Below, one piece after another: positions 1 through 5,807 of a stretch of DNA of 10,118 bases. The position numbers were made by a program, and so were the translations under genes. Below the pieces are notes generated by a model. The model was not told the DNA's origin, made no database searches, and saw only the letters and a program-made list of their open reading frames with translations. Source of the DNA: Alphaproteobacteria bacterium UBA1218 (lineage in GTDB: Bacteria > Pseudomonadota > Alphaproteobacteria > Rs-D84); the NCBI GenBank assembly GCA_002309215.1, contig DBXG01000040.1:1-10118 (forward strand), read 5' to 3'. Numbering within the stretch: the stretch's first letter is position 1; each line of letters begins with the position of its first letter.

Positions 1-228
1 TGCATAGACATAGAAAAACCAGTAAAACCAATAGGTGTTATTACATTGAAAGAAAATATTTTCTTGAATCAAATAAACACCTCTCCTTTGTGTCATTTGA
101 ATGTCAGCACAAAAATTGCCCGTAAAATAAAAAAGAATCTGCAAGACGGTTATCAAGAATATAAACGTCTTTCAGACAAAAACAAAGTCAAAATTGGAAA
201 AATCAAGATTTTACACAAAGAACATTAA
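1..228 (+). CDS. C-terminal part of an unrecognised protein (5' end outside window)
   Basis: Frame 1 is open from the first base to TAA at 226-228, giving about 75 residues of the end of a gene that starts upstream. A TTG at 46 could act as a start, but the frame has no stop before it and there is no ribosome binding site there, so a truncated larger gene is more likely. The visible tail begins CIDIEKPVKPIGVITLK and becomes very lysine-rich (KIARKIKKNLQ, then KNKVKIGKIKILHKEH), so it is basic and may contact nucleic acid; that is inference only. A good intrinsic terminator starts 9 nt after the stop, which supports this as a real gene end. I do not recognise the family. Confidence 0.55.
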   Translation, partial: CIDIEKPVKPIGVITLKENIFLNQINTSPLCHLNVSTKIARKIKKNLQDGYQEYKRLSDKNKVKIGKIKILHKEH

Positions 229-237
229 ATATAAAAG

Positions 238-261
238 AACCACCAAAAACGGTGGTTTTTT
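238..261 (+). terminator. Intrinsic terminator of the upstream partial gene
   Basis: AACCACC (238-244) pairs with GGTGGTT (251-257) across a 6-nt loop and the 3' arm runs into a T tract (256-261). It lies 9 nt after the stop codon of the partial gene and just before the rpsD promoter. Confidence 0.85.
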
Positions 262-262
262 C

Positions 263-291
263 TTGCTTTTTCATAAAAAACATTATAAAAT
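263..291 (+). promoter_or_regulatory. Probable sigma70-type promoter of rpsD
   Basis: TTGCTT (263-268), a 17-bp spacer and TAAAAT (286-291) lie immediately behind the preceding terminator. The -35 is preceded by C, giving CTTG. The predicted transcript has a leader of about 107 nt before the rpsD start. TATAAA at 284-289 with a 15-bp spacer is an alternative -10. Confidence 0.5.
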
Positions 292-298
292 GCGTTCG

Positions 299-376
299 CT
301 GGATAACCAGAACTGAATAATCTGTGGTGTCTTTTGGTCCCACAAGAGATAAGGATTCTGTGGAATGTTCGGCACA
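299..376 (+). promoter_or_regulatory. Structured rpsD 5' leader, candidate autoregulatory element
   Basis: The leader holds a small hairpin CTGG-ATAA-CCAG (299-310). It also holds two copies of TGTGG (323-327 and 359-363) that can each pair with the single CCACA at 340-344, so the two helices exclude each other. A CACA at 373-376 can also pair with TGTG of the second copy. uS4 is known to repress its own mRNA through leader structures in other bacteria; that this leader does so is inference. Confidence 0.35.
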
Positions 377-405
377 ATAAAAACCAAAAACAAAGGATAA
401 ATATT

Positions 406-1038
406 ATGGCAAGAGCTGGTGCAAAACGTAGCACACGTAAGTTGAAAATCGCTCGTTCTTTGGGCGTCAACTTGTGGGGTCAGGCTAAATCCCCATTTAA
501 TAAACGCAAATATAAACCTGGTCAACATGGTCCAACTTCCCGCGGAGCAAGTTCGTCTGATTACGCAAAACAGATGCGTGCAAAGCAGACATTAAAGGGC
601 TATTATGGTAATATTGGCGAAAAGAAATTCCATGCATACTATGCAGAAGCGGATAATATGAAAGGTGACACACCTGATAATTTGATTGGCTTGTTGGAAA
701 GACGTTTGGACGCGGTTGTATATCGTTCTAAACTGGCACCAACTGTATTCTCTGCTCGTCAATTGGTCAGCCATGGTCACATCTATGTAAATGGCAAACG
801 TGTTAAAATTGCTTCTTATCGCGTAAATCCAGGTGATGTCATCACTGTCAGCGAAAAAGCAAAACAAATGCCATTGGTTGTGTTGGCTTTGGAATCTGGC
901 GAACGCAATTTCCCAGATTATATCACAGTGGACAGCGCTGCTTTCACAGCAACGTTTACACGTGTCCCTTCATTTTCTGATGTTCCATATCCAGTAGAAA
1001 TGAAACCTGAATTGGTTGTTGAATTCTATTCCAGATAA
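406..1038 (+). CDS. rpsD: 30S ribosomal protein S4 (uS4)
   Basis: This 210-residue protein is the primary 16S rRNA-binding protein uS4, an early assembler of the 30S body. The N-terminal part carries LGVNLWG (19-25) and the conserved KYKPGQHG (35-42). The S4 RNA-binding domain spans about residues 98-160 (LERRLDAVVYRSK, then ARQLVSHGHIYVNGKRV), and the protein ends in the typical ELVVEFYSR. The start at 406 is chosen because AAAGGA (393-398) sits 7 nt upstream and the protein then has family length; the in-frame ATG at 334 would add 24 residues unlike the family and has no ribosome binding site. The gene stands alone between two terminators, as is common in Alphaproteobacteria. Confidence 0.97.
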   Translation: MARAGAKRSTRKLKIARSLGVNLWGQAKSPFNKRKYKPGQHGPTSRGASSSDYAKQMRAKQTLKGYYGNIGEKKFHAYYAEADNMKGDTPDNLIGLLERRLDAVVYRSKLAPTVFSARQLVSHGHIYVNGKRVKIASYRVNPGDVITVSEKAKQMPLVVLALESGERNFPDYITVDSAAFTATFTRVPSFSDVPYPVEMKPELVVEFYSR

Positions 1039-1058
1039 TTGGACATGGTGCAAAATTA

Positions 1059-1087
1059 AAATCCCACACGCGTGTGGGATTTTTTTT
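1059..1087 (+). terminator. Intrinsic terminator of rpsD
   Basis: ATCCCACACGCGTGTGGGAT (1061-1080) is a perfect 20-bp palindrome, flanked by A residues upstream and followed by seven T (1081-1087). It begins 22 nt after the rpsD stop. Confidence 0.95.
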
Positions 1088-1113
1088 ATTGCCAAACCCA
1101 CAACCTAAAAATA

Positions 1114-1142
1114 TTGAATTTCTGATAAAAAAGTGTTATCAT
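1114..1142 (+). promoter_or_regulatory. Promoter of the trpS-SIMPL-xerC operon
   Basis: TTGAAT (1114-1119), a 17-bp spacer and TATCAT (1137-1142) form a good sigma70-type promoter right after the rpsD terminator. The predicted leader before trpS is only about 18 nt, which leaves no room for a long attenuator; the gene has no visible trp-type leader peptide. Confidence 0.6.
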
Positions 1143-1166
1143 GTGATTATTATAAAAGGTAAAAAT

Positions 1167-2162
1167 ATGACAGATGATAAAATTGTTTTGACAGGTATTA
1201 AACCAACTGGTATTCCGCACCTGGGCAACTATGTTGGTGCATTAAAACCTTTGATAGAACTGGCAAACAACAACAAAACATACATTTTTATTGCTGACTT
1301 GCATGCGCTAAACACAATCAAAGACCCAAAATTGATTAAACAATATTCTTATGAAATTGCTGCATTGATGGTTGCTTTGGGATTAAATCTGGACAATGCG
1401 GTTTTGTTTCGTCAATCTGATATAACAGAAGTATATCAACTGTCCAACTTTTTGATGAATGTGACACCAAAAGGTTTGATGAACCGCGCGCATTCATATA
1501 AAGCCATCGTAGAAAAAAATACTGCGGCTGGCGTTGATGTTGATTCTGGTGTTAACATGGGGTTATACACCTACCCTGTCTTGATGGCCGCTGATATTTT
1601 ATTATATGGTGCAGATATTGTCCCAGTTGGTGCAGATCAAAAACAGCATGTTGAATTTGCGCGTGATATTGCTGGCTATTTTAATAACATCTATGGTGAA
1701 ACTTTCAGATTACCAGAACCGGTTATTGGCAAAGAAACCGGATTAGTACCTGGTCTGGACGGTCGGAAAATGAGCAAATCTTATGATAACACAATACCGT
1801 TGTTTGCATCTGAATCTGAATTAAAGAAAAAGATTATGCGTATAATTACAGATTCTAAAACCCCAGAAGAGTCAAAGAATCCTGACGAATCTACGATATT
1901 TCAACTGTATTCACATTTTGCAAGCAAACAAGAAATCGAACAATTCAGACAAATGTTTGTTAATGGTGGCATGGGCTATGGAACTGCAAAAACAATGTTA
2001 TTTGACAAGATAAATGCCGTATTATCTGAACCACGCAAAGAATATGAACGTTTAATGGCGAACAAGGCTGAACTTGACGCGATTCTGAAAGATGGTGCTG
2101 AACGTGCCAAATTAGTTGCAGAAAAAACTATCGCACGTGTCAAAAAAGCAATGCTTGGTTAA
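1167..2162 (+). CDS. trpS: Tryptophanyl-tRNA synthetase
   Basis: This cytosolic class Ic aminoacyl-tRNA synthetase charges tRNA-Trp with tryptophan using ATP. At 331 residues it has normal bacterial TrpRS length. The Rossmann-fold ATP-binding signature is PTGIPHLGNYVGAL (HIGH equivalent HLGN at 18-21). The KMSKS loop is GRKMSKSYDN (KMSKS at 201-205). VPVGADQKQHVE (152-163) and MNRAHSYK (105-112) are family motifs. The start at 1167 has AAAAGG (1154-1159) 7 nt upstream; the ATG at 1074 lies inside the rpsD terminator and upstream of the promoter, so it cannot be used by this transcript. It is first in an operon with the SIMPL-domain gene 23 nt downstream. Confidence 0.97.
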   Translation: MTDDKIVLTGIKPTGIPHLGNYVGALKPLIELANNNKTYIFIADLHALNTIKDPKLIKQYSYEIAALMVALGLNLDNAVLFRQSDITEVYQLSNFLMNVTPKGLMNRAHSYKAIVEKNTAAGVDVDSGVNMGLYTYPVLMAADILLYGADIVPVGADQKQHVEFARDIAGYFNNIYGETFRLPEPVIGKETGLVPGLDGRKMSKSYDNTIPLFASESELKKKIMRIITDSKTPEESKNPDESTIFQLYSHFASKQEIEQFRQMFVNGGMGYGTAKTMLFDKINAVLSEPRKEYERLMANKAELDAILKDGAERAKLVAEKTIARVKKAMLG

Positions 2163-2185
2163 AATAAAAATAAATGGAGGGAGAT

Positions 2186-2926
2186 ATGAAACGCAGTTTT
2201 ATTTGGATTGGTAGTGTTATTGGCGCCGGTGCTGTTATGGCATTGCTTTTTGGTTCATTGGAAAAGCCAACCACTCCACGCACGATAAACGTTTCTGGTG
2301 ATTGTTTAACATCTGCCCCCAAAGACAGAACTGCAATTACATTACGCGTGACAACACTTGATAAAAATGCCGCTAAATCTATGAAGATGGCAACTCAAAA
2401 AATGTCTGAAATCACAGATTATCTGAAAACTTTGGACGTGAAAATGCAAACAACTGAATTCAATTCTTATGAAAAAACAGAATGGAACCATGTCGCCCAG
2501 AAATCTGAAAACTTGGGCATTGAAACACGTATGGCGGTAGAGGTTTCTTCATCTAACCCAGACATCATTGAAAATGTATTGAATAAATTTGCTGGGCAAC
2601 CAGATGTTTATACTGAAAATCTGCGCATGTTCACCAGTACCGAAACATTAAAACCAATATTGGAAAAGTGTTTAAGTGTTGCTGTGGAAAACGCACGTAA
2701 TCGCGCAGATACACTGGCACGTGCTGACAATCAACGCGCTGGCAAATTATTATCTGTATCATATGATAATGTTTCATATAACGAAAGACCTTTTGCAAAT
2801 TATCGCCTGATGTCTGCTAAATCGGCCGCTATGGACATGGGCGAAGAAGCATATACCGGTGGTGGCATTGTCAGCAAAGACACAGAAATAACCGTAACCG
2901 TATCTGCAACATTTGAAATCAGATAA
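2186..2926 (+). CDS. SIMPL-domain (DUF541 / YggE-like) periplasmic protein
   Basis: This 246-residue protein has a short basic N-terminus (MKRS) and a hydrophobic segment at about 5-23, either an uncleaved anchor or a signal sequence. The rest should lie in the periplasm. The family's usual features are visible: a first strand TINVSGDC (33-40), a helix with an LKTLDVKMQTTEF segment (80-92), a helix AVENARNRADTLARADNQRAGKLLSV in which A/R-rich turns precede G186, and a final strand ITVTVSATFEI (235-245). The molecular function of SIMPL proteins is poorly defined; some are linked to envelope or oxidative stress. The start at 2186 has GGAGG (2176-2180) 5 nt upstream; the ATG at 2174 overlaps that site. 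It is between trpS and xerC in one operon. Confidence 0.8.
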   Translation: MKRSFIWIGSVIGAGAVMALLFGSLEKPTTPRTINVSGDCLTSAPKDRTAITLRVTTLDKNAAKSMKMATQKMSEITDYLKTLDVKMQTTEFNSYEKTEWNHVAQKSENLGIETRMAVEVSSSNPDIIENVLNKFAGQPDVYTENLRMFTSTETLKPILEKCLSVAVENARNRADTLARADNQRAGKLLSVSYDNVSYNERPFANYRLMSAKSAAMDMGEEAYTGGGIVSKDTEITVTVSATFEIR

Positions 2927-2930
2927 AGAT

Positions 2931-3851
2931 ATGAGTGAAATTATTGCCGAATTTACAGATTATTTGTTGAATATCAAAAACTATTCAACGCATACTGTAT
3001 CTGCATACGAAAGTGATATATCAGACTTTATCGGTTTTTATAAAAAGTTTACATCAGAAACCCCACAAATACAAGATATCGCAAAGGTTGATACTTTGGG
3101 TTTTCGTTCGTGGCTGGCAGACCGTGCAAAACGCGAATTATCGCACAAATCAACTGCGCGTGCATTGTCTTCGTTGCGAACGTTTTATAAATATCTGAAT
3201 AAATATAAAAACATACAAAATGATGCGATTGGTTTAATATCTTCACCAAAAGTTCCACGCAAATTATCAAAGGCTATTGAAACAACAGATATCGCAGATA
3301 TGCACGAAGCTATCCGTGCAATTGATAATGACGAACCATGGATTATGGCACGCGATTGGGCGCTGATTGTGCTGATATTTGGGTGTGGTCTGCGTATTTC
3401 AGAGGCATTATCATTGAAAAACAAAGATATTGCGGGCAATCCTGAATCTTTACGTATTATTGGTAAAGGCAACAAAGAACGCATTGTTCCAGTATTGCCT
3501 GCGGTCAATACCGCATTGGATAAATATGTAAAAATCCGTCCTTTTGGAAATGCCTCAGATGATTTGGTTTTTCGCAGCGTTCGTGGATTGCCTATGTCAC
3601 CACGTATGGCTGAAAAAGTTGTTGAACATGTTCGCAACTATTTACAATTGCCTGATTATGTGACGCCACATGCTTTGCGCCATACATTTGCAACCGCCTT
3701 GCTCGCTGGTGGCGCAGATTTAAGAAGTTTACAGGAATTACTGGGACATGCATCATTATCAACAACACAATTATATACCAAGGTTAATATGGCAGAAATC
3801 ATGGACGCATACAATCATGCCCATCCATTGGCAAAGGCAGAAAACAACTAA
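2931..3851 (+). CDS. xerC: Tyrosine recombinase XerC
   Basis: This 306-residue protein is a site-specific tyrosine recombinase that, with XerD, resolves chromosome dimers at dif. The N-terminal SAM-like DNA-binding domain covers about 1-90 (YLLNIKNYSTHTVSAYESDI). The catalytic domain has all expected residues: R155 in GCGLRISEAL, K179 in GKGNKERIVPV, H247 and R250 in HALRHTFA, H273 in LLGHASLSTTQ, and the nucleophile Y282 in LYTKV. The ending MDAYNHAHPLA resembles XerC (YDAAHPRA in E. coli, from memory) more than XerD. The start at 2931 lies 4 nt after the SIMPL stop with a poor ribosome binding site, so translational coupling is likely; a TTG at 2913 is an alternative. A plasmid or phage integrase is less likely given the housekeeping operon. 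Confidence 0.9.
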   Translation: MSEIIAEFTDYLLNIKNYSTHTVSAYESDISDFIGFYKKFTSETPQIQDIAKVDTLGFRSWLADRAKRELSHKSTARALSSLRTFYKYLNKYKNIQNDAIGLISSPKVPRKLSKAIETTDIADMHEAIRAIDNDEPWIMARDWALIVLIFGCGLRISEALSLKNKDIAGNPESLRIIGKGNKERIVPVLPAVNTALDKYVKIRPFGNASDDLVFRSVRGLPMSPRMAEKVVEHVRNYLQLPDYVTPHALRHTFATALLAGGADLRSLQELLGHASLSTTQLYTKVNMAEIMDAYNHAHPLAKAENN

Positions 3852-3903
3852 AAAAACCGCCCATTACACTTCGTTACAACTTCGTGTAACAGGTATGGGC
3901 GGT
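3850..3903 (-). terminator. Intrinsic terminator of the cold-shock gene, between convergent genes
   Basis: ACCGCCCAT (3856-3864) pairs with ATGGGCGGT (3895-3903). An inner helix TACAC/GTGTA (3865-3869/3884-3888) forms inside it. The run of A at 3850-3855 becomes a U tract on the minus strand, so termination favours the cold-shock gene. On the plus strand no T tract follows, so xerC would rely on the hairpin alone. The element overlaps the last bases of the xerC stop codon. Confidence 0.85.
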
Positions 3904-3923
3904 AAGATAAGTTTAATAAAAAA

Positions 3924-4268
3924 TTATTTCTTCCAGAAAGCGAAGCCTGAACGACGGGTTTCTTTTTCTTCACGTTGTTTTCTTTCTTCGCGTGCACGAC
4001 GACGTTCTGCACGACGTTCTTGGAATCTTTTTGCAGATTCTTCGTCACGCTGAATCAATTTCAAGGTTGTCACAGACAATTTACCATTACGAACTTCTTC
4101 TTCGAATTCAACGATGTCGCCTTCGTTCAAAAAGCGCAAATCTGCAGCCTTTAATGAACTGGAATGCACAAATACATCATCTGTGTTGCCATCTTCGTTT
4201 GGAGTGTCTGGACTGATAAATCCAAAACATTTTTTACCGTTGTACCATTTTACTTTACCCTGACGCAT
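3924..4268 (-). CDS. Cold-shock-domain protein with charged C-terminal tail
   Basis: This 114-residue protein starts with an OB-fold cold-shock domain (about 1-72) that binds single-stranded RNA or DNA. It begins GKVKWYNGKKCFGFISP and has the RNP1-like KCFGFI (13-18) and the RNP2 motif VFVHSS (32-37). RNP1 is usually KGFGFI; here Cys14 replaces the first Gly. Typical CspA-type proteins are about 70 residues. The extra 42 residues (73-114) are an Arg/Glu-rich, probably helical stretch ending in a short aromatic tail (GFAFWKK), likely an additional RNA- or ribosome-binding segment (inference). The ATG at 4268 has AAAGGATAGG just upstream. It has its own promoter and a structured leader. Confidence 0.88.
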   Translation of the reverse strand: MRQGKVKWYNGKKCFGFISPDTPNEDGNTDDVFVHSSSLKAADLRFLNEGDIVEFEEEVRNGKLSVTTLKLIQRDEESAKRFQERRAERRRAREERKQREEKETRRSGFAFWKK

Positions 4269-4294
4269 AATCCTATCCTTTGCTCTTTTGTTAT

Positions 4295-4319
4295 GGTTAT
4301 TGTAAAACCATCAATAACC
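4295..4319 (-). promoter_or_regulatory. Two mutually exclusive hairpins in the cold-shock gene leader
   Basis: In the minus-strand transcript GGTTATTG pairs with CAATAACC (4312-4319 with 4295-4302; 8 bp, 9-nt loop). Alternatively ATGGTT pairs with AACCAT (4306-4311 with 4293-4298; 6 bp, 7-nt loop). They share bases 4295-4298, so only one can form. A temperature-responsive switch is an inference by analogy with csp leaders. Confidence 0.4.
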
Positions 4320-4326
4320 TAACCCT

Positions 4327-4356
4327 ATTCTACACAAAAAATTGAACCTAACGCAA
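4327..4356 (-). promoter_or_regulatory. Promoter of the cold-shock gene
   Basis: On the minus strand TTGCGT (4356-4351) is followed by an 18-bp spacer and TAGAAT (4332-4327). Transcription would start near 4320, giving a leader of about 52 nt that begins right at the hairpin region. Confidence 0.5.
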
Positions 4357-4373
4357 GCGAATAAGCAAGGAAT

Positions 4374-4399
4374 AAAAAGATACTATTTCTTATAATATC
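4374..4399 (-). terminator. Weak intrinsic terminator overlapping the end of the RelA/SpoT-like gene
   Basis: In the transcript GAUAUUAU (4399-4392) pairs with AUAGUAUC (4386-4379) over a 5-nt loop, with one G-U pair, followed by five U (4378-4374). The 3' arm contains the TAG stop codon at 4385-4383, so the hairpin is partly coding. The stem is AT-rich and hence weak. Confidence 0.5.
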
Positions 4400-5789
4400 T
4401 TTGCAGTTCTTTCATTATAAACTTGAAGAACTTACCAGGCATATTATCAGACGGTACAGACCAATTTGGATATGTATATGGCAACGCAGATACCAAAACA
4501 AACTTTGCCATCCATCTGAAAATCAAAACCTGTTGTTCTTTGGTCAATTTAGCCGGTGCGTTTGGAACAAAGAAGATTTCATTTTCTACGGCACGCGATA
4601 CCTTTGCAAAAATTGCGTCAGATACTTTTTGTGGATGATATATTGTAGACATACGCGGGAAACCTTCGAATAACAATGTATCATCGCCCTTGCCATACAA
4701 AATATTCCAACCTATTCTGTCGAACAGAGATTCCAAACATTCCAATATCATTTCATTGTATTTTTTGACACCTTCGATATGCATACTTTCTGTACGCGTA
4801 TCTAACAAATCACTGGTCTTGGAATCATTGTTATCATCAATTCTGACATTTTCATACGCAAGATGCGTTTTGTGTTCATATTCGAAAAATGTTCGTACCT
4901 GGCAAATAATTTCCATCGGAATGATTTTACCATCATGACCAATATCTAAAACTATTTTTGCATCACGATACCCTCGTGGGTTTTGAATATCAAAAAAACT
5001 ATCCTTTCTTAAAAGAATTTTACCGGGCCACATTTCACAAATCCGTTCCAAAAATGTTCTTGCCTGGGGCACTAAATCAAATAGACACTTCACGCGCCAC
5101 ACATCACGCAATCTGGCATACGGTGGACGAATATTATCCAAAGCACGCACCAAATCAGCAACGATTTGTTTGTTATCTGTATCAATAGCACATAACACTG
5201 TGGACGCTGCATCTGTAATAAAACTGTTTGAAAAGGCTTCGTGAACATCATCCATAATATGTTGAGCATCACCAGCCAATTCTGTATTCATCAATAATTT
5301 GTGAACTGTTTCTAAAACTTCTGTGACATATTTATCATAATATTTGCCCGTTATTTTATCAATTGCACGTGTCACTTTCTTTTGCGCCCCAACAATAACA
5401 GACACAATTGAAGAAACTGCCAAATCTATTTTATGCCCTTTGGTGCTTGCAAAAAATTGATTACGCATTGGGTCCATATCAAAACGATGATTCACCAAAT
5501 ACATAGATAATGGGTTTATGTCTGAAATAGTTATCGTTTTATCGATAATCGAATCGGTCAGATAATCATAAGGTTTAACTGCGGCCTTTGGCGCACCAAA
5601 ACATTGCCCGATATGCAAAAAGACTTCACGAAACAAATCCATAGAATCACTGTACAAAACCATCAAATAATCTTTTGTGGGTTTATCTATGCGTTTTGAT
5701 TTATATGCTTTTTCAATAAGCGCCAGATTGTTTTTATCACTCTGTCTGGTCATCTCGAAAACATCTTGTACGCGTGTTGGGTTTGTCAT
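4383..5789 (-). CDS. Divergent RelA/SpoT-fold nucleotidyltransferase-like protein
   Basis: This 468-residue protein has a segment at about 220-316 that follows the pattern of RelA/SpoT (p)ppGpp synthetase domains. LRDVWRVKCLF (227-237) matches the Asp-bearing Mg-binding strand. RKDSFFDIQNPRGYRDAK (261-278) matches the KDY...P..GY.S(L/I)H segment, keeping GY at 273-274 but with DAK in place of SxH. MEIICQVRT (292-300) matches the catalytic-Glu strand EIQIRT (E293). FEYEHKTHLAYE (302-313) matches the following H/W-A-Y helix. The usual R-x-K ATP-binding segment upstream is not evident, so it may be altered or inactive. The flanks (1-215, 320-468) are helical and unrecognised; I see no HD hydrolase or TGS/ACT domain. 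The ATG at 5789 has AAGGA 8 nt upstream. It lies 18 nt after lysS, so they are probably co-transcribed. Confidence 0.6.
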   Translation of the reverse strand: MTNPTRVQDVFEMTRQSDKNNLALIEKAYKSKRIDKPTKDYLMVLYSDSMDLFREVFLHIGQCFGAPKAAVKPYDYLTDSIIDKTITISDINPLSMYLVNHRFDMDPMRNQFFASTKGHKIDLAVSSIVSVIVGAQKKVTRAIDKITGKYYDKYVTEVLETVHKLLMNTELAGDAQHIMDDVHEAFSNSFITDAASTVLCAIDTDNKQIVADLVRALDNIRPPYARLRDVWRVKCLFDLVPQARTFLERICEMWPGKILLRKDSFFDIQNPRGYRDAKIVLDIGHDGKIIPMEIICQVRTFFEYEHKTHLAYENVRIDDNNDSKTSDLLDTRTESMHIEGVKKYNEMILECLESLFDRIGWNILYGKGDDTLLFEGFPRMSTIYHPQKVSDAIFAKVSRAVENEIFFVPNAPAKLTKEQQVLIFRWMAKFVLVSALPYTYPNWSVPSDNMPGKFFKFIMKELQRYYKK

Positions 5790-5807
5790 GGAAAATCCTT
5801 TTGTTTT

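Noticed and set aside
334..405. Upstream in-frame start for rpsD at 334
   Set aside because: The 24 added residues do not resemble uS4, there is no ribosome binding site, and AAAGGA sits correctly before 406.
292..405. tRNA gene or riboswitch in the rpsD leader
   Set aside because: No cloverleaf, T-loop GTTCRA or known aptamer core could be traced; only short competing helices.
1074..1166. Upstream in-frame start for trpS at 1074
   Set aside because: It lies in the rpsD terminator and upstream of the trpS promoter.
2913..2930. TTG start for xerC overlapping the SIMPL gene
   Set aside because: No ribosome binding site; ATG at 2931 gives the expected XerC N-terminus, though coupling leaves some doubt.
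3185..3637. 150-codon minus-strand ORF opposite xerC
   Set aside because: Shadow frame of a clearly coding gene with all catalytic residues on the plus strand; its sequence has no recognisable domain.
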